Origin: Polyangiaceae bacterium
Lineage (GTDB): Bacteria > Myxococcota_A > Polyangia > Polyangiales > Polyangiaceae
Assembly (NCBI GenBank): GCA_009781005.1
Contig: WQYX01000029.1
Location: forward strand, 1-43,684
Direction: 5' to 3'
Length of the DNA: 43,684 nt
Part shown: positions 1 to 8,805 of the stretch, one piece after another
Layout: each line of letters starts with the position of its first letter
How positions within the stretch are numbered: the stretch's first letter is position 1
Notes under the pieces: generated by a model
What the model saw: only the letters and a program-made list of their open reading frames with translations
Databases searched by the model: none
What the model was told of the DNA's origin: nothing
Made by a program: the position numbers and the translations under genes

Positions 1-125
1 AGACCGCTTTCAAGTTGGCGCGAGGCCGAGGCGGGGCCGAGGAGCGGACCGGAACAGCCTTGGTGGGCTTTGAGGACCGCACCGCAGGCCCCAACGAAGG
101 GATCGCGCCAAATCGAAAGCGGTTT
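1..125. repeat. MITE-like element, family E, copy 1
   Basis: A non-coding stretch bounded by imperfect inverted repeats. The left end carries accgctttcaagttggcgcg (from base 3); the right end (about 101-125) reads as its near-complement, differing at a few central positions. Single ends of the same family occur at 6871-6894, 20719-20740 and 22148-22187. The right end supplies the TAA stop (124-126) of the neighbouring TPM-domain gene. No open frame of its own is convincing. The true left boundary may lie outside the window. Confidence 0.55.
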
Positions 126-924
126 ACCAGTCGTCGGTGGAGCCGCCGCCACCCGAGCTCCCCCCGCCGCCGCGATAGTTGTTGCCGCCGCCGAACCCGC
201 CCCGGCCGCCACCGCCGCCTCGACCGAAGAGCAGCATCCAGAACAAGATCTGACGGAAGGTTGGCGAGATGATCGCGAGGATGATGACGACGAGGGTCCC
301 GAGGATGTACGCGCCCGTTCGCAACGGCGAAGGCGCTTGACCCGCGCCCGGTTGTTTCCCGGGTTCGCTCGTGCCGCCCGGCGTGCCCGCGACGAGCTCG
401 CGCACGATCGCGCTCGTGCCGTCGTTGACAGCTTCGTAAAACTGATCTTCCTGAAGTCGCGGATTGACAACCTCGCGGTTGATGCGGCTCGACTGCAAAT
501 CCGTGAGCGCGCCGCCAACGCCTTTGCCTGTCTCGATGCGCGCTTTGCGCTCTTGCGGCGCAATGAGCAGGAGCACGCCGTCGTCGCCTTTGGCCGAGCC
601 GACCTTCCACGTGTTGAACGTGGTATACGCAACGTCCTCCATCGATTCGCCTTCGAGTGAGCTCGGGATAAACACCACGACCGCGAAGCCCGTCTGCATT
701 CGCACGCGGAGCAGCTTGTCGTTGAGCCGCGCGACCTGAGGTGGCGTGAGGACCCCCGCCGTGTCCATGACTTGGCCATTGATGGGCGGTGGTTTGAAGG
801 CCTGTGCGGCGAGCGTCCAGAGGAGCGTCGCGACCAAGATGAGTAGACCGATCGCAGCACGAGATCTCGTGCGTGAGGCGCGGGGGCCAGTCATTGGTGT
901 CAATGTAATGCGAGCTGACCGCAT
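124..924 (-). CDS. TPM-domain (YgcG-like) membrane protein
   Basis: A 266-aa envelope protein. The N-terminus has a basic stretch and a hydrophobic signal or anchor segment (about residues 26-43) ending near an AQA site. A TPM domain follows (about 45-165), with the family features GVLTPPQ near its start and ERKARIETGKG near its middle. A second membrane segment (about 203-232) leads to a Gly-rich tail ending STDDW, typical of YgcG-type proteins. TPM domains have been linked to photosystem repair and to phosphatase activity, but the bacterial role is unclear. The start could be Met11 (base 894), which gives a more ordinary signal peptide. No clear ribosome binding site is visible at either. 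The stop codon lies in the repeat at 1-125, and another repeat (932-1074) ends 7 bases upstream of the start. Confidence 0.85.
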   Translation of the reverse strand: MRSARITLTPMTGPRASRTRSRAAIGLLILVATLLWTLAAQAFKPPPINGQVMDTAGVLTPPQVARLNDKLLRVRMQTGFAVVVFIPSSLEGESMEDVAYTTFNTWKVGSAKGDDGVLLLIAPQERKARIETGKGVGGALTDLQSSRINREVVNPRLQEDQFYEAVNDGTSAIVRELVAGTPGGTSEPGKQPGAGQAPSPLRTGAYILGTLVVIILAIISPTFRQILFWMLLFGRGGGGGRGGFGGGNNYRGGGGSSGGGGSTDDW

Positions 925-931
925 AATCTAA

Positions 932-1074
932 GAGCATATTTACCAGCCGTCGCGAGCGAATCGAGGCTAGGGCGGAGCGCGAGCACCGGGCGGAACAGGC
1001 TTATAGGCCTTTGAGCACGGAGCGCAGCGCCCAACCGACGCATCGATTTGCGTAGCAGGCTGGTAAACATGCTC
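932..1074. repeat. MITE-like element, family B, copy 1
   Basis: About 143 bp with near-perfect terminal inverted repeats: gagcatatttaccagcc at the left and the complement of gagcatgtttaccagcc at the right. It is flanked by TAA on both sides (929-931 and 1075-1077), a possible 3-bp target duplication. The core matches the reverse complement of 25448-25590 at nearly every position. It sits exactly between two same-strand genes, and the right boundary forms the TAG stop of the esterase gene (1074-1076). Confidence 0.75.
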
Positions 1075-3998
1075 TAAGGTTGCTGTGAGCTCTTCATGAA
1101 TGGATCGGTGAAGCTCGTTGGTAGCGCCCACTCCTTGGTGAAAAATCCTCCCGCACGTACCGCGCCCGTGTTGAGAAGCGTCTGCCCGCGCGAGCGCGCC
1201 ATCCTATCGTCCCACACGACGAAGTCAGGCAGCAGATCGGGCAACGACAGAGCGCGCAACGTTCCGGGCATGTCCGCACCGGCGATGACGACGACGTAGC
1301 GATCGGGACGCACAGGGTTCGGATGAATGAAGGCCGCACCGAGGGAGGCGCCCGTGATGCGCTCGGTGCCGATGGTGACTGCGCCGGATGAGACTTTGAT
1401 AGGCAGGGCCGCGAGCTGCTCGAATGCCTCGAGCACGCGGTTCTGTCGCCCGACGAGGACGAGCGATCGATCGTTTGCGAGCGCTTCGCTCTTCGCGAAA
1501 AACTCCGCGTCACTCATGATTGGGTAAGCAACGCGCACGCCGGCGCGAATGCGCGCGATCGATCGCGCCACGGTTTCGTTTGCGCGCGCGTCCTCGGTGT
1601 CCGATGCGTACACGAAGAGCACGGGGCCATGGAACACGTCGCGGATCGGGCCCGTCACGGTGCCGTGCTTGTACGGTGCATCATGCACGGAGGGACCCTT
1701 GCGCCAGGTGCCGTGCTCTTTGTGGATGCGGAGATCTTCATTGGGCTCGAAGAGCAGCGTTTGTGCGTCGACGGCGATCTCGACGCGCGCATTCGGATCC
1801 AGAAGAGCGGGATCACGCGCGAAGGTGATGGCGTCGATGCCGCGGGTCTTGGCAAAGACGTTTCTCTTGCGCGTGACGTGCGCGTCGATCTCGCCCCAAC
1901 GCGCAACCGCGGACAATTCGTCGATCGCGATCCACGCGCTTTTGTTCCACCGCGTCCGCGTCGTTTTGAAGCGCACGTGCGACGGATGCAGATCGCGCGC
2001 GTGCCCAAGGAGCCAGTTTATGCCCTTGAGTCCGTCGTAGGTCTCTTGCCAGACGTTGTGCCCCTTGTTCGGGTGCTCGTGCGTCACGGAGTAACCGAGC
2101 TCGCGATAGCGGTCGATGAGCACGCCGCTGTTTGCTTCGGGGAGATCCTGTTTGCCGTGCACGATGAAGAGCGGCAGCCCTTCTCCGTTCTCTGCCCAGA
2201 AGGCATTCGAGCGCTCCTCGGCGAGGAACGTTTCCCATGGACGAATCGGCCGACCGCCAACGTCACTTCGGAGAAAGGTGCTGTGGTAGCCGCATAGAGG
2301 TGCGGCCGCCGCGAACACGTTCGGCGTGTGCAGCGGGATCGCCGCCGCGCCGATGCCGCCCATCGACGGTCCCGTGATCGTCACGCGCGCAGCGTCGATC
2401 GGGTACGTTCTTTTCACCCAGTCGACGACATCGATCACGTCGGTCTCACCGAGCTCGCGATAGAGCGCGTTGCCGTGAGCGGACGGCGTGACAACGAATG
2501 CATCGATCCGTGGCAGCGTGCCGACGTGTCGATCTTCCCAGACCTGATCGTGATTGGGATCGTCGCCGCCAAAGAGCCACCGCATCATGGCCATCGCGTA
2601 GCCATTGAGCCCGTGGAGCCCGACGACGAGAGGGAACTTGCGCGTCGACCCTTGCTTGTAGGATGCAGGTATATAGAGGCCGAATTCCGTCGGCTCGCCA
2701 TCGATCTCGCTCGCGATCGCGCGGCGCATGGGGCCGACTTTCCCATCGTAAGGATTGGCGTCGTGTTCGAGCGAGGAGGCGAGGTTCTCGAGCTCGCCGG
2801 CTTCGCCAGCTTGCGCCTCGGCATCCGTGTCACCTCGAGCAACGAGGCCGCTGAGCCTTTGCGTGAGAAAGCGCACCGAGTCGAGCGATCCCGGAGTAAG
2901 CCACGCCGCGTGCTCGTCGACGTTCGCGAGGACGCGGGTTGTGTGCACGAGTGCCCGTTCGGTCAGCGGCCGAGACACGAACGGCGAGCGAACGGTGCGG
3001 CCGGCCACGGTGACGTCCAATGTTGCGCTGCCGTTCCACGAAATTGGCGGCAGCGCGATCGAGAGATCCGAGATGCCATTCGCGGCTGCGGCGACGCCGC
3101 CCGCCTGAAGATCGAAGAGCGGCTCATCGTGCCCCTCTACAACGAGCTTCGCGGAAACGGGGAGGGGAACGCCACGTGGTGCACCTTCTGGAAAGCGAAC
3201 GGTGACGGTTGGGCGGTAGCGTGGCGGATCGCTCGCAGCATCGAACGCGCGGTCAACCGAGAGCCATGACATCTTCGCGGCGAGCGCGCGTGCGTCGTCA
3301 GCGCCCGTTCCGGGCAGACGAAGATACGTACCGGCGGGCGCCTGAAGCGAGGAGTCCACGAACCTCGCGCGCATGGCCCATGCGCCGCCATGTTGATGGA
3401 GCTTGAGGATGATCGTGTGCGCCCCTTCGGTGAGATCGAGCGCGATGACGTCGTCGTCCTCGCGGACCGGCCGTGCGTCGTCGCGAGCGTAAACGTTGCG
3501 CCCGTCGACGCTCACGCGCACGCCGTCGTCGATGCCGAGCAAGAGGTAATAGCGCCCGGCGCGTTCAACGGACAGGAGGCCCGCGGCGTACGCCACCACA
3601 TCTGCCAAGCTGCCTGCATCGAGGGCTGCCTTCATGTCGAGCGGGCGATCGCCACTTGGACCGAAGTTGGATTGCGTGTTGTCCGTGGACGCGAGTTGCC
3701 ATCGGGCGGGCGGCTTCTTCTTGCCGCCGAAGGTTCGCTCGCCTCCCACGACCGCACCGAGCGACGGTGCGAGCGCTGCTTCGTCAACGCCGTCGGGAGC
3801 ACGATCGAGCGCAGGTTTCTGAGCGCGGAACGGACCGCACACGAGCCATGCGCCGAGCACCCCTGATGCTGACGGCACGAGCCGCACCTCGGCTGCGGAC
3901 GCATAGGTATTGGTGGATTCACTCGCTGTGGCGCTGCCCGCCGTGCTCGCCGTGATGGCTGCGAGCGCGATCACGCGGAGGCCGGCGAGTTTCGTCAT
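1074..3998 (-). CDS. secreted multidomain alpha/beta-hydrolase (esterase/peptidase-like)
   Basis: A 974-aa protein with an N-terminal signal peptide (about residues 1-25, ending near SATAS). Residues 130-230 look like a beta-sandwich carbohydrate-binding or PA14-like region. An alpha/beta-hydrolase core starts near 430: the strand FPLVVGLHGLNG, the nucleophile elbow GPSMGG with Ser545, a probable acid Asp618 in HGKQDLP, and His647 in NKGHNVW. This matches the esterase-D/PHB-depolymerase/prolyl-oligopeptidase type. The last 300 residues are not recognised. The start codon overlaps the valS stop by 4 bp (ATGA), so translation is probably coupled. The substrate cannot be inferred; secretion and modular form suggest breakdown of an external polymer or ester. 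The stop codon falls on the edge of the repeat at 932-1074. Confidence 0.85.
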   Translation of the reverse strand: MTKLAGLRVIALAAITASTAGSATASESTNTYASAAEVRLVPSASGVLGAWLVCGPFRAQKPALDRAPDGVDEAALAPSLGAVVGGERTFGGKKKPPARWQLASTDNTQSNFGPSGDRPLDMKAALDAGSLADVVAYAAGLLSVERAGRYYLLLGIDDGVRVSVDGRNVYARDDARPVREDDDVIALDLTEGAHTIILKLHQHGGAWAMRARFVDSSLQAPAGTYLRLPGTGADDARALAAKMSWLSVDRAFDAASDPPRYRPTVTVRFPEGAPRGVPLPVSAKLVVEGHDEPLFDLQAGGVAAAANGISDLSIALPPISWNGSATLDVTVAGRTVRSPFVSRPLTERALVHTTRVLANVDEHAAWLTPGSLDSVRFLTQRLSGLVARGDTDAEAQAGEAGELENLASSLEHDANPYDGKVGPMRRAIASEIDGEPTEFGLYIPASYKQGSTRKFPLVVGLHGLNGYAMAMMRWLFGGDDPNHDQVWEDRHVGTLPRIDAFVVTPSAHGNALYRELGETDVIDVVDWVKRTYPIDAARVTITGPSMGGIGAAAIPLHTPNVFAAAAPLCGYHSTFLRSDVGGRPIRPWETFLAEERSNAFWAENGEGLPLFIVHGKQDLPEANSGVLIDRYRELGYSVTHEHPNKGHNVWQETYDGLKGINWLLGHARDLHPSHVRFKTTRTRWNKSAWIAIDELSAVARWGEIDAHVTRKRNVFAKTRGIDAITFARDPALLDPNARVEIAVDAQTLLFEPNEDLRIHKEHGTWRKGPSVHDAPYKHGTVTGPIRDVFHGPVLFVYASDTEDARANETVARSIARIRAGVRVAYPIMSDAEFFAKSEALANDRSLVLVGRQNRVLEAFEQLAALPIKVSSGAVTIGTERITGASLGAAFIHPNPVRPDRYVVVIAGADMPGTLRALSLPDLLPDFVVWDDRMARSRGQTLLNTGAVRAGGFFTKEWALPTSFTDPFMKSSQQP

Positions 3999-6835
3999 AG
4001 CTCGTAGGCTAGCTTTTTTGATTCCTCGAGGCGTGCGCGTGCGCTCGTGAGCTGCTCGCGCAGCGCGCGTGATTCGTCGATGACCTCTTTCGGTGCTCGC
4101 TCGAGAAAGCCTTTGGAAGCCATCTTTTTTTCGAGGGCTCCGAGATCTTTGTCGATGCGCTTGATCTCGCGGTCAATGCGCAAGAGCTCCTTGTCCTTGG
4201 TGACGAGGCCTTTCAATCCGACGAGGATCTCGATGGGTCCGTGTGGGGTCGGCACGACGTTCACCATGGTGCCGGGCTCGCGCATGCTGCCCGTCTTGTC
4301 GATGGTGAGGCCCTTGCCGCGCGTGAGGGATGCGATGGCAGGCAGGTGTGCGGCAAGCAATGCGTGCGCTGCGTCGCTGTCCGAGCGGAAGGAAAGCGGC
4401 ACGTCGGCCTTGGGATCTACTTCATGTTCGCTGCGGATCGAGCGCGCTGCTCCAACGACGGCCTTGAAGACGTCCATCTCCCGAATGGCATCGTCGTCGT
4501 CGATGCCGTCCATGGCAGAGGGGAAGGGGCCGAATGCGATCGACGACTTTCGAGACGAAGGCCGGGGCGCGCGCTGCCAGAGTTCTTCGGTGATGAATGG
4601 CATGAGCGGATGCAGAAGACGCAAAGACGTCTCGAGCACGTGCGCCATGGTCAGGCGCGTCTCCGCTGCCTCGGGCGTGGCCGGCGTCCGCAGAATGGGT
4701 TTGGTGATTTCGAGATACCAGTCGCACCATTCATTCCAAAAGAAGCGGTAGGCCTCGTTTGCGGCCTCATCGATGCGGAATGCCAGAAGGCCCGCATTCG
4801 CAATCGCAATGGATTTTCCAAGCTGCGCGACGATCCACCGATTGAAGAAGCCCTTGACCGCGGGCGCCCGACCGGTGAGCTCCGTGCGATCGAACGATTC
4901 GAGATGACTGAGGCAGAGGCGTGACGCATTCCAAATCTTGTTCGCGAAGTGGCGGTAGCCTTCGATCCGCTTCGGCGCGAGCGCAATGCGCTTGTTCGAC
5001 GGTGGGTAGGTGGCGAGTGTGAAGCGCACGGCATCGGTGCCGTACGCCGGAAAACCAACGCCTTTTTCGATATCCGCAGCAATCGACGGGTAGGATTTCT
5101 TGAATTTCGTCAGTGCCTGCCGCACGTCCATTCCTGGTGATGCGTGCTCGGCAATGGCGTCGGGCTTGGCCCCGTAAACCAGATCCAGGGGATCGATGAC
5201 GTTCCCCTTCACCTTGCTCATCTTGTCGCCCGTCTCGTCCACCACCATGCCGTGAAGGAGCACGCGCCGGAACGGCACGTCCTTCATGAAATGGATACCG
5301 AACATCATCATCCGGGCAACCCAGAAGAAGAGGATGTCGTAGCCCGTCTCGAGATCGCTGGCGGGGTAGAACTTCGCGAGTGCGCTCGTCTCGCGTGGCC
5401 ATCCAAGTGTGGAAAACGGCCAGAGCGCGCTCGAAAACCAGGTATCGAGCACGTCGGGATCCTGCGCCCAGCCATCTCCGCAGTCCGCCGGCCGCGTGCG
5501 GGCAACCCTGATCTCCCCGTTGGGGCCATGCCACGCGGGAATTTGATGTCCCCACCACAGTTGGCGCGAGATGCACCAGTCTTGGATGTTGTCGAGGAAG
5601 TGGTCGTACGTTTTCTCCCATTCCTCGGGGATGATCTTGGTGCGGCCATTCTTGACCGCCGAGGAGGCCACTTCGGCCATATCCTTCATCCTGCAAAACC
5701 ACTGCGTCGAGATCATGGGCTCCACCACGCCGCCCGATCGCTGGCACCTCGGCAGCGTGAGCATATGGGGCTTGACACCGCGTGCGAGCTCCTTCTCCCC
5801 GAGCGCCTTCTTCACGGCCGCGCGTGCGCGCGCGCGGTCGAGACCCGCAAAGGGGCCGGCTTCGGCGTTCAGGGTGCCATCGAGGTTGAAGATGTTGATC
5901 TTGGCAAGCTGATGCCGCTTGCCCGTCGCGAAGTCATTGAAGTCGTGCGCGGGTGTGACTTTTACGGCACCGGTTCCGAACTTCGGGTCCACCAAGATGG
6001 CATCGGTGATGACGGGCACCTTTCGATCCACGAACGGGTGCACGAGCACCTTGCCATGCAAGTGCGTGTATCGTGCATCTTCCGGATGCACGGCCACCGC
6101 CGTGTCGCCGAGCATGGTCTCCGGACGCGTGGTCGCGACGACGATTTCTTCGTCCGAACCGTCGACTTTGTATGCAAACTGGAAGAGCTCCCCGCTCTGT
6201 CCTTCTTCGTTTTCCACCTCGAGATCGCTCAGCGCCGTTCGGCATTCAGGGCACCAGTTGATGAGGCGGCTTGCACGGTAAATCAGGCCTTCCTCGTAAA
6301 GCCGGACGAATGCCTCGGTGACGGCAACGCTCATGTCCGGGTCCATCGTGAACTTGGTACGAGGCCAGTCTGGCGACGCGCCGAGCACGCGCATCTGCCG
6401 CATGATTTGCCCGCCGCTCTCCGCCTTCCACTTCCACACGCGCGCGCTGAACGCCTCGCGCCCGAGTTCGTGGCGCGTGATTCCTTCCCGCGCGAGCTGG
6501 CGTTCGACAACGGTTTGCGTGGCAATGCCGGCGTGATCGATGCCAGGTTGCCAGAGCGTGTTTTTCCCGCGCATGCGCTCGAAACGAATGAGCACGTCTT
6601 CGAGCGTTGCCATCATGGCGTGCCCCATATGGAGCGATCCGGTGACGTTCGGAGGAGGGAGCGGGATGACGTAGCAGGGGCGCGTGTCCGACGGATCGTC
6701 CGTGGCGTCGAAGACGCCTTCCTTCTCCCAGAACGAGTACCAACGCTCTTCGACCTCGCGCGGCTCATATGCCTTGCCGAGATCCGGACCTGCGTCGCTT
6801 GCTGCCGCCTCTTGGGCAGTGCCTGACTTCGTCAT
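3995..6835 (-). CDS. valS: valine--tRNA ligase
   Basis: Class I aminoacyl-tRNA synthetase of 946 aa that charges tRNA-Val in the cytoplasm. The HIGH signature is HMGH at residues 69-72, following PPPNVTGSL. The KMSKS signature is KMSKV at 538-542. The large editing (CP1) insertion lies between them, with TTRPETMLGDTAVAVHP near 235-250. A WNASRL motif marks the anticodon-binding side, and the last 65 residues form the charged coiled coil typical of ValRS. Length is normal. The downstream esterase overlaps the stop codon by 4 bp. A tRNA-Val(GAC) gene lies elsewhere in the window (22580-22651). Confidence 0.98.
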   Translation of the reverse strand: MTKSGTAQEAAASDAGPDLGKAYEPREVEERWYSFWEKEGVFDATDDPSDTRPCYVIPLPPPNVTGSLHMGHAMMATLEDVLIRFERMRGKNTLWQPGIDHAGIATQTVVERQLAREGITRHELGREAFSARVWKWKAESGGQIMRQMRVLGASPDWPRTKFTMDPDMSVAVTEAFVRLYEEGLIYRASRLINWCPECRTALSDLEVENEEGQSGELFQFAYKVDGSDEEIVVATTRPETMLGDTAVAVHPEDARYTHLHGKVLVHPFVDRKVPVITDAILVDPKFGTGAVKVTPAHDFNDFATGKRHQLAKINIFNLDGTLNAEAGPFAGLDRARARAAVKKALGEKELARGVKPHMLTLPRCQRSGGVVEPMISTQWFCRMKDMAEVASSAVKNGRTKIIPEEWEKTYDHFLDNIQDWCISRQLWWGHQIPAWHGPNGEIRVARTRPADCGDGWAQDPDVLDTWFSSALWPFSTLGWPRETSALAKFYPASDLETGYDILFFWVARMMMFGIHFMKDVPFRRVLLHGMVVDETGDKMSKVKGNVIDPLDLVYGAKPDAIAEHASPGMDVRQALTKFKKSYPSIAADIEKGVGFPAYGTDAVRFTLATYPPSNKRIALAPKRIEGYRHFANKIWNASRLCLSHLESFDRTELTGRAPAVKGFFNRWIVAQLGKSIAIANAGLLAFRIDEAANEAYRFFWNEWCDWYLEITKPILRTPATPEAAETRLTMAHVLETSLRLLHPLMPFITEELWQRAPRPSSRKSSIAFGPFPSAMDGIDDDDAIREMDVFKAVVGAARSIRSEHEVDPKADVPLSFRSDSDAAHALLAAHLPAIASLTRGKGLTIDKTGSMREPGTMVNVVPTPHGPIEILVGLKGLVTKDKELLRIDREIKRIDKDLGALEKKMASKGFLERAPKEVIDESRALREQLTSARARLEESKKLAYEL

Positions 6836-6870
6836 GGCCCCGCCCTTACCACACCGCAGGCTCCTCGACC

Positions 6871-6894
6871 TCGCGTCAACTTGAAAGCGGTCTA
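6871..6894. repeat. single terminus of repeat family E
   Basis: The run cgcgtcaacttgaaagcggt here is identical to 20719-20738 and nearly complementary to the left end of the window (1-23). It lies between the valS start and the end of the response regulator gene. No second end is visible nearby, so it is a solo end or remnant. Confidence 0.6.
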
Positions 6895-6904
6895 AGCGCG
6901 CGAT

Positions 6905-7723
6905 TCATTCCTTCATCAAGCGCGCGATTTCTTCCTTGATGAGCGTCTCGGCGAGTTGCGGAACGACCTCCCAGACAACGCGCTCGACGACGTCACGCGA
7001 GAGCGTGAGGACGGCTTCTGCTTGTGTTGGCGTGAGCCCGAGCTCGCCAAGTTTGCTGCCCAGTTGCCCGTTGACCGCGGCTGCGACGGCGCCCTGTGTG
7101 GCGCCTGACGTGGGACGCGGCACCGAAGGCGCCGGTGCGCCAGCGCCATGGGTTTCGCCGAAGAGGAGCGTGCTCGTTGTCGAGCGCGTGAGCGACTGCT
7201 GGCCTGGCTGGGTGGGCGACGCGCCGACCGATACTTGCGTTCGAACGGGTGGTGCTGCTGGCGCTCCAGTTGCCCGGGGCGGTGCGACGGGCGGCGGATG
7301 CGGAGCGGCAGGTGCGCGGTAGGCGTGGGGAGGCGCAGCGGGCGCGGCGGCATGAGCGGGCTCGTGTCCAAGGGCAATCCTGCGCACCTTGTCGATGAGC
7401 TGCTGCGTGTCGAACGGCTTGTCGGCCCAGTCGTCCACGCCCGCGTCACGCCCACGACCCTGATCGTAGGGGTTGTGGCGACTCGCGAGCATGATGATCG
7501 CGGCGTTGGGATCTCGTTTGCGGAACTCTTTCGCGAGGGCGTAGCCGTCCTCTGCACCGAGCACGGTGTCGATGACGAAGACGGACGGGTTCTCTTCGAG
7601 TTTGCCGTGAGCGGCCTGTGAGTTTTCTGCGGTGATGACTCGAAAGTCCTCACCACTGAAGGTGATCTCCAGGACTTTGCGCATGGTGACGCTGTCGTCG
7701 ATAGCGAGCAGGGTTTTGGTCAC
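6905..7723 (-). CDS. response regulator, REC domain plus Pro/Ala linker and C-terminal helix
   Basis: About 272 aa. An N-terminal receiver domain has the acidic pair in LAIDDSV, the phospho-acceptor Asp in VFVIDTVLG, and the conserved Lys in DWADKPFD. A low-complexity Pro/Ala-rich linker of about 120 residues follows. A conserved-looking C-terminal segment (LSRDVVERVVWEVVPQLAETLIKEEIA) is a probable docking or dimerisation helix. There is no DNA-binding or enzymatic output domain, so it probably signals by protein contact. I chose the GTG start at 7723 because GGGAGA lies a few bases upstream and the product then begins TKTLLAIDD, as receiver proteins usually do. The frame stays open to ATG 7768. 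It is divergent from the rluA-type gene, and no histidine kinase is nearby. Confidence 0.88.
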   Translation of the reverse strand: MTKTLLAIDDSVTMRKVLEITFSGEDFRVITAENSQAAHGKLEENPSVFVIDTVLGAEDGYALAKEFRKRDPNAAIIMLASRHNPYDQGRGRDAGVDDWADKPFDTQQLIDKVRRIALGHEPAHAAAPAAPPHAYRAPAAPHPPPVAPPRATGAPAAPPVRTQVSVGASPTQPGQQSLTRSTTSTLLFGETHGAGAPAPSVPRPTSGATQGAVAAAVNGQLGSKLGELGLTPTQAEAVLTLSRDVVERVVWEVVPQLAETLIKEEIARLMKE

Positions 7724-7784
7724 AGGTCGATCTCCCAAAATCGATTGTGCGGAGGTGGCATGGCTCATGTCAAGCTAGCTGCCG

Positions 7785-8783
7785 ATGCAACGAGGCTCAG
7801 TTCCGAAAGATTTTGCGGGCCACGCCCTTGATGCGACGGTTCGCGCGCTCTTTAGGCTCACGTGGGGCCGTGCGCGAGAGCTTGTTCGCCGCGGGAAAGT
7901 GACAGTTGACGGCTCCATAGTCAACGATCCCGTTGCACGCGTTCGCGATGGTGCGGCGATTGTGCTCGATCTGACGGCACGCCGCCAAGATCCACTTGCC
8001 AAGGATGCGCTCGTTTTCGTCGACCCGCACGTCGTCGTCGTCGAAAAGCCCGCCGGCGTGAGCACCGTGCCGTTCGATCCTCGAGGGATGGGCGCGTCGA
8101 TCGGCAAGCGTGCTCGCCCCGGCGAGGAGATCGCACTTGACGAACGCGTTCGCATCGCGGTGGCTCGGCGAGGGCGTGGCCAGAGCGGCGCGTCTCCGGC
8201 GCTCGGCGTCGTTCACCGCCTCGACAAGGAAACCTCGGGCCTCGTCGTCTTCACGCGGACGTGGGCGGCGAAGAAAGCGCTCATGCAAGCCTTCCGTGCG
8301 CACACGATCCACCGGCGCTACTTCGCGATCGTGATGGGAGCAGCGAAGGGCGGGATCCTCCGCTCGAACCTCGTGCCCGATCGCGGAGATGGTTTGCGTG
8401 GGTCGGTGGAGAAGCGTCACGGCCGTCAGAGAGCCGTTGGCTCGGAGAGCACGCAGCTCGCCGTCACGCACGTCGAGGTCGTCGAGCGCCTGCCCGGCCG
8501 GGCCGCAGGGCAGCCGTGCACGCTCGTCTCGTGCCGTCTCGAGACCGGCCGCACCCATCAGATCCGCATCCATCTGAGCGAGTCAGGCCACCCCGTCGTG
8601 GGTGATCGCGTCTACTCGCGCGATTACGTTCGCACGCACGGCAACGTCCTCGTGCCCGCGCCACGTCTCATGCTTCACGCGGGCGAGCTCGGTTTCGTGC
8701 ATCCTACGACGGGTCGCGAGATGCACTGGACGTCGCCGCTTCCGAACGACATGCAAGAGATCCTCGACGTGCTCCGCCGATGA
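7785..8783 (+). CDS. RluA-family RNA pseudouridine synthase
   Basis: A 332-aa enzyme that isomerises specific uridines in rRNA or tRNA. An S4 RNA-binding domain occupies about residues 20-65 (WGRARELVRRGKVTVDG). The catalytic core carries the family motif HRLDKETSG with the catalytic Asp. The motifs VEKPAGVSTVPFD and GRTHQIRIHL also fit the RluA/RluC/RluD group. The target position cannot be told from sequence alone. It is the first gene of a tight plus-strand run with xseA (22 bp gap) and aroE. Confidence 0.93.
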   Translation: MQRGSVPKDFAGHALDATVRALFRLTWGRARELVRRGKVTVDGSIVNDPVARVRDGAAIVLDLTARRQDPLAKDALVFVDPHVVVVEKPAGVSTVPFDPRGMGASIGKRARPGEEIALDERVRIAVARRGRGQSGASPALGVVHRLDKETSGLVVFTRTWAAKKALMQAFRAHTIHRRYFAIVMGAAKGGILRSNLVPDRGDGLRGSVEKRHGRQRAVGSESTQLAVTHVEVVERLPGRAAGQPCTLVSCRLETGRTHQIRIHLSESGHPVVGDRVYSRDYVRTHGNVLVPAPRLMLHAGELGFVHPTTGREMHWTSPLPNDMQEILDVLRR

Positions 8784-8805
8784 TCGGTGGTAGCGTGCGG
8801 GCTCG

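Noticed and set aside
5144-6826. A 560-aa plus-strand frame opposite valS
   Set aside because: It is a mirror frame of valS, which is certain from its motifs.
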